NCBI RefSeq assembly: GCF_002104995.1
Contig: NW_024468273.1
Span: 1-64,000 of the forward strand
DNA length: 64,000 nucleotides
Direction: 5' to 3'
Origin: Linderina pennispora
Lineage: Eukaryota; Kickxellomycota; Kickxellomycetes; Kickxellales; Kickxellaceae
In this document: one piece after another, positions 37,044 through 48,500 of the stretch
How the letters are laid out: the number at the start of each line of letters is the position of its first letter
How positions within the stretch are numbered: the stretch's first letter is position 1
The notes under the pieces: model-generated
What the model saw: only the letters and a program-made list of their open reading frames with translations
Databases searched by the model: none
Told to the model about the DNA's origin: nothing
Position numbers and translations under genes: made by a program

Positions 37044-39252
37044 CGGTTCTGGATCCGGAATGTCTGGTAATTCTGATGCTATCAGCGGGTGGTCGCCTCT
37101 GTCCTTTTGTGACCGCCATCAGCTCCTGTAATCCATAGGTACTGATAACATCCCGGCCGATAATGACTGGTGGTGAGCAGGAGCCTGGTAGGACCTCGAC
37201 CATGAGTGCGATGGTATGCTGAGTTGTCTGCAGTGTGATATTGGTAGTGCCGAGTCGTGGAACACTTGACTCGGCCACAGCCAAAACGATGGTGCCACTG
37301 GCTGGGGCAATCTCACAGGACAGCTCTTCCGCTAGTGCTCTCGTGATGCATGTATGTCGTGCGCCTGTGTCAAGTAAACCCTGTGTGTGGACCTGTGCTG
37401 AATGCCCTACTAGTGTGATGGGGATGATATATGGATCCAGCTTGGTTATAGTTGGCAATGGAGGTGTTACCCTATCCGCTGTAGCTACTTCAACATCAAT
37501 CATGAACAGGTCGATGGAGTCGTCGTCGCTGGCATAGTCCACATAATCCTCCTGTGCCTCTGTATCGCCCACATCTGACTCGTTATCATCCAGGTCATCG
37601 CCAGAATCTGTCCGTAGAGTCTCGCTAGTGCTGATGTCCATGTGCTTTACATGTACATGCCTGGGTGTCGTCGGGTCATTGCGAGGTCGCTGGTTAGTGG
37701 TCCTGGTGCGATTGGGTGCATTTGGGCGGGGCGTCCTTGCTGCGGCACTCTGTTCTGGGGTCGGCATATGCTGGCCAATCCGACCTTGGTTTTGTTTGTA
37801 CTGGGTCATATACGTGGACTGGTATGTGTGACGCTGCTTCCATTCCTGGCCAGCGCGTCCATGTCCAAGCATAAGAGCAAAGTCGGTCTCGGACTCCATG
37901 ACAAACTTGTAGATCTGTGAGAGGTCCTGGGCATCAGCGGGTCGGGCATTCATAAAGTTGAGTGTTAGTCCACGTAGCTGCAATGGTAGGGCCTCCAAGA
38001 AGAGCTGAATGGTGCCTGGTTGCGAAGCACGGTATAATGCTGTCAGGCGCAGTTTCTCAAATTCATCAATGAAATCAGCGAATGGCTGGTAAATGTCCAA
38101 TCGTAGCTGTCTGATGACCTCCTGTGCATATGTGGGTGTCAGCATTGTCGGGGATGTCTCTAGCAGTCGCAGTTTAGTATCATCCCATGAGCGTGCCGGG
38201 TTAGTCCGTAAGGCATCGAGGAACCTGCGCTGTGTCGTGGGTTTCAGGCCAACCAGAATGGCACGTGCGCCCCAGAACTGTAGCGGGTAGTTATTACTGA
38301 GCAGGATTGTCTCGATTTCCGTTAGGTAGTCAATGGGGTCGCTCACAAAGTTCCTATCAGTAGGTTTCATTGATGGCAACTTATCAGGCAATTTGCGACG
38401 GTTCGCATCAGGATCGAATGGGAGGACCTGGTTCAGGTCACCAACTGCAAAACCACCAAGGAGTGCACCTGTTGCCCGGAGTGGGGACTTGTGCTGACCA
38501 GTGGGTAGCGGGCTCGAAAATGGATTGGATCTGTCATCCATAATCACACCATCACTAAAGTGGGTTGGCTGGCTCGGGTGAAAAGGCGGGGCCTGGGCTG
38601 GGGTGTACCATGTATCCGGTTTGTTCCCAGCTTGTCCTGAAAATCCCTCAACACCACCCGAGTTCATACGGTCTGGGGATGCATAGTGCACAAAGTGCAG
38701 ACGATGGGCCCCACGATGGTAATCTTGGTAGTTGACTTGGCGGTCACGCTGGTTGTTGCGGGAGGGAGTGCCACGTACATTGCTTGCAGCTTGATTGTCA
38801 GCAGCATCGTGCTTGTAGTTACGGACATCATCGGACTGTCCTCGGTTGCCGTTGCGGTAGGTTGCTGGGCGTGCTGCCGCTAGTGGACTGGGTGGGGTAG
38901 GGGCAGTTTCATCCACAATGTGCGTACGGGTCTCTGTAATGTCCGGAGGCTTAGTGTTATTGTCGACCTCATTGGGCTTAGCATCTCTGCGAAAGTCATC
39001 CAGTGCCTCCGTAATTTGCTGGTGGGTGGCGTCGGTCACTACTCGTATCGCTCCATCCATGGTATCCCTGACATGGCCTACCTCGCTCTCCGCTCTTGCC
39101 GTACGCTCCACAAGCAATGACACTTGAGTCACTAGCTGCGATATCTGGCTAGAGTTTGTTGCTAGCATCTGCTGCATATCGCTGATGCGGTGAGTAAGCT
39201 GTGCAATATTCGCAGTGGTCTTAGCAGACTCGACATTCAGCGCCTGAATCTC
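37030..39252 (-). CDS. Gag capsid region plus aspartic protease
   Basis: First ATG in this frame is at 39177 (715 aa). The frame is open up to 39261 and its first codons continue the coiled coil of the preceding short frame, so entry near 39252 by a +1 shift is likely. Residues 1-60 are coiled coil. The retrotransposon gag capsid domain lies roughly at 290-440 (WGARAILVGLKPTTQRRFLD, IYQPFADFIDEFEKLRL). Acidic linkers follow, then a retropepsin with LLDTGARHTCI (catalytic DTG, bases 37360-37371) and VIIGRDVISTYGL. No CCHC knuckle was found. It ends in TGA at 37030, 11 bases after the pol ATG. Confidence 0.85.
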   Translation of the reverse strand, partial: EIQALNVESAKTTANIAQLTHRISDMQQMLATNSSQISQLVTQVSLLVERTARAESEVGHVRDTMDGAIRVVTDATHQQITEALDDFRRDAKPNEVDNNTKPPDITETRTHIVDETAPTPPSPLAAARPATYRNGNRGQSDDVRNYKHDAADNQAASNVRGTPSRNNQRDRQVNYQDYHRGAHRLHFVHYASPDRMNSGGVEGFSGQAGNKPDTWYTPAQAPPFHPSQPTHFSDGVIMDDRSNPFSSPLPTGQHKSPLRATGALLGGFAVGDLNQVLPFDPDANRRKLPDKLPSMKPTDRNFVSDPIDYLTEIETILLSNNYPLQFWGARAILVGLKPTTQRRFLDALRTNPARSWDDTKLRLLETSPTMLTPTYAQEVIRQLRLDIYQPFADFIDEFEKLRLTALYRASQPGTIQLFLEALPLQLRGLTLNFMNARPADAQDLSQIYKFVMESETDFALMLGHGRAGQEWKQRHTYQSTYMTQYKQNQGRIGQHMPTPEQSAAARTPRPNAPNRTRTTNQRPRNDPTTPRHVHVKHMDISTSETLRTDSGDDLDDNESDVGDTEAQEDYVDYASDDDSIDLFMIDVEVATADRVTPPLPTITKLDPYIIPITLVGHSAQVHTQGLLDTGARHTCITRALAEELSCEIAPASGTIVLAVAESSVPRLGTTNITLQTTQHTIALMVEVLPGSCSPPVIIGRDVISTYGLQELMAVTKGQRRPPADSIRITRHSGSRTDAAL

Positions 39253-39622
39253 AGTGGTGTTTCATACCAGTCTGCTCTTCTAGGGCCATCATGTGCTCCC
39301 TTGATGTCGTCGCGAGTTTCTTAATGCTGTTTTCAAGGTCGTCGAGGTCCTCGCCAGTCTTACGGCGCCAGTTGGTCAATGCTCGAGAGTGTTCATCAAC
39401 CCTATCTGCCGTACGCTGCATGTCTCCAGCCATCTGGCCTAAAGCCAAATTCATCTTATGGACCTTCTCAGCCGCAGGTACCTCATCGTTGAGTGGGAAA
39501 ATGAATGATTCGAGCTCCTCAGTGTCCGGTACTTGGGCTTCAGGGACAGTTGCTGTTGGGCGCAAGCGGTGGTGGCTAGCCTGGCCACGTTGCTTGTGAC
39601 TGGTGTTTGGGTGATCAGTCAT
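39251..39622 (-). CDS. N-terminal Gag segment
   Basis: A 123-aa frame beginning MTDHPNTSHKQRGQ, 110 bases downstream of the 5' LTR. Its second half is a coiled coil (LALGQMAGDMQRTADRVDEH). It stops at TGA (39253-39251), exactly where a +1 shift would join it to the gag-protease frame, whose sequence carries on the heptad pattern (EIQALNVESAKTTANIAQL). It is therefore probably the true start of Gag rather than a separate protein. Confidence 0.7.
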   Translation of the reverse strand: MTDHPNTSHKQRGQASHHRLRPTATVPEAQVPDTEELESFIFPLNDEVPAAEKVHKMNLALGQMAGDMQRTADRVDEHSRALTNWRRKTGEDLDDLENSIKKLATTSREHMMALEEQTGMKHH

Positions 39623-39731
39623 AGGAATAGCAAAGGGAAAATGCCAAAAGCAAAATAAAGAGAAAAAATAAAATAAAATAAGCAGTATGCTTCCTCCGGT
39701 ACTCGGTAAGTAGGGGGAAGGTGAAAAAATA

Positions 39732-39992
39732 TGTTGTGTCTCGGGTACGATACACTTGGATAGACAGCCTCCTGCAACTGTCTAGAACACGTTTACTTTT
39801 CGAGCACCTTTCCACGACGTATATTGAACGTATGAAATATGCTGTATGAAAGAAGGAAGGAGGAATCACCAGGTGAAAGGGCAGGTGCCCGTCTAAGTAG
39901 TGGCGCCGGTCGCCCAGAATAGTATGGCCGGCCATTGTGGCCTAAAGGTCTTGATCCATGGGTTCCTAAGATCATAAGGATTTGGAACCACA
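39732..39992 (-). repeat. 5' LTR (261 bp), promoter of the element
   Basis: Same sequence as 33559-33819. Transcription runs toward lower coordinates. The sequence directly after it (downward from 39731) is T- and C-rich, without a clear tRNA-complementary site. Confidence 0.95.
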
Positions 39993-39997
39993 GAGGG
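39993..39997 (+). repeat. Target site duplication GAGGG (right)
   Basis: Matches 33554-33558. Confidence 0.9.
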
Positions 39998-42569
39998 AAA
40001 ATAAAAGGCAACAGAACACTCACCTTGGTCGCGGCTCGATACTCTTGGTACATTCCCACAGCTTTCTTAGTAGGCGTCTGCTCTATCACTCTCTTTGTGA
40101 TTGACATATGCGGACAAACAGGCTGCTTCTCTGCATGGTGCATCTACTGCCCCCCTTCACTTGCTCTCGACCCACTTTTACAGACGGGAGTAGAAAAACT
40201 CGATGTTATGTACATACTCAGATATGCAGATGTAGGGCCAAATATTATTGCTGAGGATGAAATTGAAGAATAGCCACTTGCGAAAAACAGAACTAGACCT
40301 GTTCTCTCTTATCACCACCTGGGGGTTGCAATCCTCTCATCCTGCACCTCCCCATGAGATGTGTTCCTTCCTCAGCCCTTTTTTCTTCACTCTGGGTGTT
40401 TTGGGCACGAGGTAGGAAATATAAGGCTGTGAAGAGTAGCAAAGCAAAAAAGAATGAGGAATGGATCTAAGATATGTGTATTTCTATTGGGTGTGGGACG
40501 ATATTCGGATGGTGGTATGTCACTCCAAAAAGTAATAGAGTTAAGGATTATATTGATATATGAATACTTAAAGACAAAGGAAAGAATAGGGGTGAGCTTA
40601 AATATTTTATACTGTCGCCCAAGTAGCACAGCCAAAAGGAAATGGTATACAAGGGAACTAGCATTAACCGAAAGAAAAATTATGTAGTTACCAACAGTAT
40701 CAGCACACCACTGGGCTGGCATACTTGCGGAGAGATCAGCAAAGTCATCTTTTGATTGAACTCTGAGCCACCGGGCACTTCAATACTACCCAGGATTTTA
40801 ACCAAGTAAAAATTCTATCTGGATCTGAATCAGTGATAGGAATCCGATGTGTCCGTGGTATGAAGGATGCACTTAGCCATCATAGTACCATGTTTCTGAA
40901 TTATGTTAGAGGACTTTGGCCATAACAGGCCATAGCACGGATCCATAGTGCCGCTTACCTCGCTCTGGCGGCCTCATTATAAAATGTGTTTCCTCCAAAT
41001 TCCTAATGGCTGTTATAATTGTATGTGTGTTTTCTGGTCACTGTGAAGCTAGAGCGTAAAATGATATTTAAAAAGTAGTTACAATGCCAACATATTTAAT
41101 GTGATACATACAGATAATACAAAGGAGAGAGGAGGGTAAGCTATAAGCATCTAGAGGAGTGCTTAGGTGGCACAATCAAAAATTGAACACAAGGATAAAA
41201 ATGAGTATGAACATGTGTAGTCTACAATAATTGGATCGTAGGATTACATAATATATGACTGATTTGCGAGATATCTATATGTGCATGTTGCATGAACATG
41301 TGATTCCAATAGTAAAAGTCACATGTTCAAGTCTTTTGTTTATTAGAAACTCGGCAAGATAATAAATCGAATGAATGTTACTCTCATGTAAATGGTTTCT
41401 TTCCTCTAGTTACTACACTGCCCATGGTTGGAGTTGTTTTTTGTTGAAAATGCATGCCAGCATTCCACCAGATATCTTCAGTAGACTAATAAATACTGTG
41501 CCCAAAGACATGTTCAGCAGGATGGATGGTATTAAGGAGGTCTAGCAGCTAGCATATCTTGTTACTGTCCGCCAAAATGGAACAATCACATTACAATAGT
41601 ATGCAGAGCAAAATATATATAGCTTTAACTTGCTTTGCAATATTTTCTGCCCAGATATCCGTGCGATCTATTTTACTGGATAGAGAAGCGACGGGACGCC
41701 AGTAGCATGCAGGCAACTTGCAAGAAATTTCCTTCCAGTACTATGTGGAGTGGACATTCCTACAGGGCTGGTGGCACCATCAAGCCAGCGGTTTCTTATA
41801 TTTAGTCAGCTCCGGTTGCTCAAGCTCTCATTCAATAAGGATAGCTGGCAACCAAAGACTTTGAGCAGTGTGTTTTCCAGTACTGTATAACCTGACCACC
41901 GACTACGGATACGGCCTGTATTCGAACTTACACCTGAACACTCTGCACCTGCTCACCCACATATCAGCAAACCAGCTGCAGGGTGATCTGCTGGACCTGG
42001 ATCACTTGGCCAATATGTACCCACATTGGCTCGATATCACGGTGCCCATGCCTGGGCATCGCAATATTGTGTGAAAAGGGGAGAATTACCGGCACAGCCT
42101 GTTCATCATGCACGCAATTGTCTGCAAGGCACACATAACTGGATATCTGGTTCCCTATCCCGAGCACGATGAATGGCAGAGTCTGCAAAACTCGCACTTG
42201 GCGACGCATCAGCTGCGCTGGGGCAAGATCAAGTGGCTTCTGCCACACCTGCCATTCCTATGAAAGCTCGTGGTAATGTGCCGGTACATGGTCGAGTTCT
42301 ATGCGGTATCACCGCCTGTGGGGGGGGGGTTGAAAAACGTGGCATTAGAAAGGCTCATGGATATGCGTCTGTTGATGCAGGCTAAAAGGACTTGGGATGC
42401 CTGCTCAACAGTGGAGACGGCATATTGGCAACTCAAATTCCATCTGGCTAGTTTTGTGTTCTGTGCACCCCAGTGTTCTAACATGCATGTCTACTCCTTG
42501 ATATGCATTTCTTAGCACGTAACATTGCAAAAGTACACTATGAATGGGCACGGCATATATCCCAAAGTC
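39998..42569. other. AT-rich gene-poor region, possible relics
   Basis: About 2.6 kb of low GC. Bases 40143-40024 on the minus strand encode 40 codons (MHHAEKQPVC then MYQEYRAATK) ending at a GTGAGT splice-donor-like site; this could be an exon of a broken gene whose continuation now lies beyond the retrotransposon. Near 41460 the plus strand reads PPDIFSRLINTVPKDMFS, similar in style to the start of the F-box-like gene at 18056. No intact gene is seen. Confidence 0.4.
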
Positions 42570-45500
42570 TCATGCAGGTGATGGCTTGGTATCGTAGGCG
42601 TTGATGGGCGAGCTGCGCACCATGCCAGCAACCGAGCTGTACGATGATGTGCGTGGGGCTGGTGAGTGGTCGCGCTTCTGCTGGGCAACAGGGATGGGTG
42701 TAGCCGAGGCTGATGCGCTGGTGCTGCCCTGCTTGTCCGTCTGCGGGGTGCTGTTACCGGACGACGAGACACCCTTGTTGACGTTGCTCAGCAAAGCCAG
42801 ATTCTTGTACGTGAAATCGTCAAACACGCGCTCGGTCTCCTCGTCATCCAGCTCCTCACCTGGCTCCATGGCAACAGCATCAGCATTCTCAGAGCCAGCA
42901 ATCGATCCGGGGCGGCTGAGGCGGTCGTCAGCGCGCTGCATTTTCAGGTCGATTTCCGAGAGATTCGCGTCAACGCCACGGCTGGGGCGGCGCGAGCGGC
43001 TGGTGGTGGACTTTTTGCCGTTCATCAGAATCTGCACAGAGGCGCAGCGCGAATGCGATTTGCTCGAGACATTCGACAGCGCAGGATCCTGGATGCCGTC
43101 AGAGTGCTGGCTGGGTGTGCGGCTCAGCGAGGCGAATTTGGCGTGACCAGCAGGCAATGGCGGCAGAGCAATGGCGGCGTTGGCGACCGGGGGCGGCGGG
43201 ATCGGGCTTACGGGCTCGAGGTCGTCATCACCGATCTGCTCAAAGTCCGATTCACTGAGCGAGTTTAGGCTGTTACGTGTGCTCGATGACTCAGTCTTTG
43301 CCAGGGGACCAGCGGACTTTGGGCTCTGCTTTTCGTCATCCTTGAACGAGTACCGGTCGCTGCTGTCCGCTGATGCAATCGACCCGTCCTTGGTTTCCGG
43401 AGCGCTCTCAGCAGGCTTCTTCAGGCCCTCAGGTGACATTTCGCTGAACAGCTTTTTCAGCTGGCCGATGCTCGGGGCACTACCGGTCTGCAAGGCGCTG
43501 GGCGGGAAGAGCGCTGGCTGCGACATGCGGCGCTCGCTCGAAATTCCCGGGAAGGCACGCAGGATGGGCGGGTCCTTTTTGGCAGGGGCGGGAGAAGGGT
43601 CGGTGGGCTTTGTGGCAAGCACTGGGCGGCAAGCTGCGTCGATCTGCAGGAAGGTAGCGTTGGAGAGACGCTGGATTTCGGAGCGCTGGCAGGACTCGAA
43701 ATAGCTCGTGTCGACGTCATCATCGGGCATAGGCACAAAGGGCGGCTCAATGCTGCGGATATTAGCAAGGTCCCAGTCGCTGTAGAGGGCGGCCTTGCGG
43801 AAATCCTTCCAGTGTGCGCGGCTGGCGGGGTCGGGGTGCAGCAGGGCGCGGATAAGTGACTGGGCGTTCTCACTCATGTATCCATCGTCGTCGGGCCAGT
43901 CAATGGCATGGTTGAGGATGTTGCGGAAGATGGCCTCGGGCGACTCGTCGGTGAAGGGCGGGTAGCCGCAGAGGAACTCAAACAGACAGACACCCAACGC
44001 CCACCAGTCAACCGCCAGTCCATTGCCAGCACCCAGCAGCAGCTCGGGCGCCAAGTAGTCGGGGGTGCCGAGGAACGCGCGCTCGCTTTTGCGGGCGTGG
44101 GCGCGCTTGGACGGCGGCGGGGCACGGCCAGCGTGCGGGTTGTTGGAGGCCGAGGCCGGCGCTGGAGCATTGTGGCCGGGCTTGGAGAGCTCCAGCGTCC
44201 AGTACTCGTCGCTCTTGTCGGGGTCAGGCTCACTCTCAGGCTTGCCGTCGGCTCCGGCGCGTACAGCAACCTGGCTGAGGCCAAAGTCGCTGAGTTTGAT
44301 GTGGCCATCACTGCAAAGAATGACGTTGTCCGGCTTGATATCGCGGTGGACGATAGAGTTGCGATGCAGGTAGTCGATAGCGCAGGCGATTTCGGCCGTG
44401 TAGAAGCGCGCAGCGTCCTCGTCCATGACGCCCCAGACGCGCAGAAGCCCGGCGAGATCGCCGCCGATCAGATACTCCATGACCAGGAACAGATGCTTCG
44501 ACGAGTGGAAGGCGTAGTAGAGCTGAACAACCCAGTCGGCCGACAGCAGCGACAGCGCGCGCCGCTCGGCCAGTGCCTGGGTGACCATGTTTTTGTTGAT
44601 CATGTCCTTCTTGCGCATGACCTTGATTGCATACAGGTCCTTCGTGGCCTTCTTGCGCGCCAGGTACACGCGTCCGAATGCCCCGCGCGAGATCGGCTTG
44701 ACGAAATCAAAGTCGTCGATCGACGGCATGCGCTGTGCCTTAGCCGAGGACTCGCGGCTGCAGGCGAATGTGCTGTTGGTGCGCTGCCGCGACGGAGACA
44801 TGGCCGATGGCTCGCCGATCGCCGCACTGATGCTGGTGCTGATTGTCAGGCCAGCGGGTACGGCAGCCGGCGAGGGCGTCGGTGGCTGCGACGGTGTCGA
44901 CGGTGTCGATGGTGCCGACGGTGACGGCAGCATGATGGGCGGCGGATGCTGCGCCGGGATGCGCAGCTTGCCTGTATGGGCGAATGGCGAGTTCCGACGC
45001 CGGAGCGTCGTCGGGCCAGCCGGCGGCGGAGTGCCTGGGCCAGGATTCTTGCGCGTATTGGCGACTCCGTGGTGGTGGCCGCGGAAGAGCGCAGCGAACA
45101 GTGAAACCAGCTTACGCGAGCCGCTGCTGCTGCTGGCGTGCGAGTCGGTCTCGGAAGCATCAGCGTGTCGCAAATGGCGGCTGATGCTGCGGCGGCCCGG
45201 GCGCAATGGCTTTGAATGGCGCATGTCGCGCTGCGAGCTGCTGGCGCGGCTAACAGCCAGCAAATCGGGCGTGGCTGCGCCCGAGTCCGATTGGCCAATG
45301 TCGATGCTAGTGCGAGCGGACGCTGTCGGACTGTGGTTCTTGAAGTGAGCGAGCTGCGACCACGTCGGCAGGACGACTGGCTCGCTGGGCGCTGGCACCG
45401 GCGAGCCATCCTGCGCCTCACGCGTCAACTCGGCCTGGCGCTCGAGCCGGCTGAATTCTGTATCAAACTCCTCGATGATGGTTAGCTTCTCCTGGATGCG

Positions 45501-48500
45501 GCGCTGCAGCTGTCCGGCCACCCAAACCGTTTCGATATCGGCGCGTGGCAATGCCGGTGTCGTTACGCGGTCGAGCTTGGCTGTGTATTTGGCAAACTTT
45601 GCCTTGGCAACGATCAGCGCGTGGTGCGAGTCGCCGTCGGGCCAGGCAAGCGCCCGTGCGGCGACGCGTCCAACCCGCTCCGCCTCACGCTCGGCCGCCT
45701 TGTCCCAGCGCCGCGTGCGCCTAAGCTCACTGAGTCTGCGCATGGCCGAGTCGCGCAGCCGCTTGATCCGCTGATTGGCCTCCTCGAGCTTCAGCGCGCG
45801 CGTCTGCTCCAGCATGCAGACATCTGAATGTGCATTCAGCTCAGAGCGTGCAAATGACCGCTCGCACATGCGGCAGATCACTGGCTCATCCTCCTCTTCC
45901 TCGGGAATCGGCTTGATATCTCCGGTCACTGCCTCAGCCGCAGTCTCTTCAGCTGGCTTGACCTCCTCAATGGGCGAGGCCGGCGGACTCTTGTCATAGT
46001 CGCTGTGCGAATCGTCACCAAGAATAAGCGCCAGCTTCTCTTGTCGCGCCTGCTCATCGGCACCAAACATTGCTACGGCGCCGTATATGGTCGCTGGCCG
46101 CGTGATCTGCGGGGGCGCCACTGAAACTGGCACTTGCTCGGTCGGCGGAGGTGGGACTGTGGGCTGCACCTGCAGTGACGTGCGCTTGGACCGCGACACG
46201 CCCTCCTCCGTGGTTGCGCTGATGCGGCTCGGCCGGTGGGTCAGCGAGCGGCGGATCTGCGCATCGTCCAGTGACGGTCGGCTAGGCTCTGCACTGGCCT
46301 CCTGGTCACCCAGCAGCGGGCCAAGCGCAGGGCGCGCAGAAGAGCGGGCAGCTCCAGCGGACCGTCCCATTGAACCACTAGCTGGTAGCAGCGAGACCAG
46401 CGATGCCGTCGAGCTGTGCGCGGTGCCGGGCACAAGCTGCGGGCTGGATATGCGCGAGAGCGAGTCAGGTGCACGGGCCTTACCAGATCCTAGGAGCGGC
46501 TCAGAGCTATTGCCTTCATGCCGCAGGGCGTGTGCCAGCACGTTAGTATCGGTGCTGGTGCGCTTGAGCTGTTCGTGTACCTCGTCATGGGCTGTCACAG
46601 GCGAAGCTGAGGCAGCACGCGGCGATAGGTCATTCTGGACAGCCATTGCTGATGACAATAATGGTGCGATGGCTGGTGGTACGCGCTGGGCAGTCTCGGG
46701 CGCCAGCAGTGGGCTCGGGTACTGGCTGGTAGCGGGCGAAGCATCACCCGAGGCCGCATGGCGAGCACCGCTCTGCGCCAGCTGGCTGACGGTTTGCGAG
46801 ACCGTGGAAAAGTGGTACAGAACGTCGAGGATCAAAGAACCGATGCTGGCGTCAGACGAGAAGCGCGTGCGCTGCTGTGTCAGCAGGCCGAACAGTTGCT
46901 CGGTCAGTGAGCTGGTGAACGACACGTGGCCGAGCTCTGAGACCGTCGCATGGCGGATCACGCCGATCAGCCCCAAGACGCGTCGCCGGAAATCATTGCG
47001 GCCATCGATACGCACTGCCTCCGACGGTGTGCGGCGGTGGCCGCGCTTGACCTGCATGATCATTGCGTCGTCGCTACGCAAAGCCTCGCTGTCCTGCGCA
47101 CAAACCACCGCGCCACTATCGGTCTCCCGCCACGCCCGCAATAGCCGATCGATATGCGCGTCGGCACGCGACTTGCTGACCACCAGAACCTGCCACAGCG
47201 CATCGCGCCTGGCTTGGCTGACACTGGCCGGCTCCAGCAGCTCACTGAGCCCGCTCGCTACGCTGTGTCCCGATGCGCTGCGCTGTACGGCCATTGTGCC
47301 GCGCGGCTCCTCACCCGGACTGCCCGCAGACATTGACGATCCCGGCCGACTTGCCACCGGCCGCTTGGCTTGGGCGCCTGTCGACGTCGCCCGCCCACGC
47401 CCACCCATCACCGACTCCATGCTGGACGGCTCAGGTGCCGACCCGGGCTCGACGCGCAGCTGCGGCGCCCCACGCATATCCATTCCACCCTTCTCCTTCA
47501 GCCGGATCGCATTAGTCGTCGCCGCGCGCGCCAAATGCACTGGCTGTGAGGCCCCGCGCGGCCGCACGTGCTGCGCAACATGCGCTGTGCCTGGCAACGC
47601 CGGCGGCTGCGGCGGCGTGCCCAAGTTACTCCACGCATTCGATACTGTCGACGCGACCGACGATGCCTCGTAGTCCAGCGGCTCGCTAGGGTACCGGTGC
47701 ATCGACACATCCGAGCTGGCGATGCCCGAGGATGGTCCACGTGACGGCAAACTGCCGGTGCGCCTATAGTCGACTGTGAATGGGATCCCGCCGTGTCCCC
47801 CGCTGCCCGGCAGCGACGTTACTGAACCGACTGTGCCCTGGGCGTGGTCCTGCGCTGTAGATGACGCCGATGAATACGTGCGGGTGCCTGCAAGATCATG
47901 TGACAGCTGCCAGTCCAGCACCGCCGCATCAAACATTCCGTTCTGCTGGCTACCGGGCGTCGCCCATCCATGGAATCCTGCAAACGGCGATTCTACCGCT
48001 GTGCTGCGGTTGTTAGCCCCACTCGGCTCCTCACCTGCCCGGCGGTGTGTCATCTCCAGCTCACCGCCATCGTTATTCGATGCCGCCGACGTCCAGGACT
48101 GCACCGAATCGGAGGTTGCTGAGATCGAGCTGCGCGACGATACACCCGTATTGGGCTGACCCACCAGCATGGTGCTGAACCGCCGCTTGATCTGGTACGC
48201 CGACAGCAATCCCGATGACTCCTGGCTCGGCGTGCTACCCTGCCGCCGCCTCGTACCTGCCTCGCCCGCCCAGTCCAGGGCACTGAGCGCAGTGCGTTTT
48301 TTTTGCGTCGTCGATCCAGCGACAACCTGCGACTGTGACCTGCCGATACTGTGTTTTGGAAGGATGTTAGCATTGGACGCGTCGCTCGCGAATCCGTCTG
48401 TCGACTGGTAGCTGAACCGCGGTGTCCTGCCTGATGGCTCGTTGGACTTGCTGCGCGAAATCTGCTCCTCGCCTGCCTGCGACTGCATTGAGGAGCGCGA

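Larger units (their letters stand above)
33559..39992 (-). mobile_element. Complete Ty3/gypsy LTR retrotransposon with chromodomain and dUTPase
   Basis: A 6434-bp element read on the minus strand: 5' LTR 39732-39992, gag N-terminal frame, gag-protease frame, pol frame, polypurine tract, 3' LTR 33559-33819. The two 261-bp LTRs look identical base for base and are flanked by GAGGG on both sides, so insertion is recent. Pol order is RT, RNase H, dUTPase, integrase, chromodomain. Integrase after RNase H makes it Ty3/gypsy, and the C-terminal chromodomain places it with the chromoviruses. No zinc knuckle was seen in gag. A usual tRNA primer site starting TGG is not obvious after the 5' LTR. Confidence 0.95.

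Noticed and set aside
46087-47673. Plus-strand 528-codon frame inside the kinase gene
   Set aside because: Antisense of a GC-rich serine-coding region; no motif, and other long antisense frames occur along the same gene.
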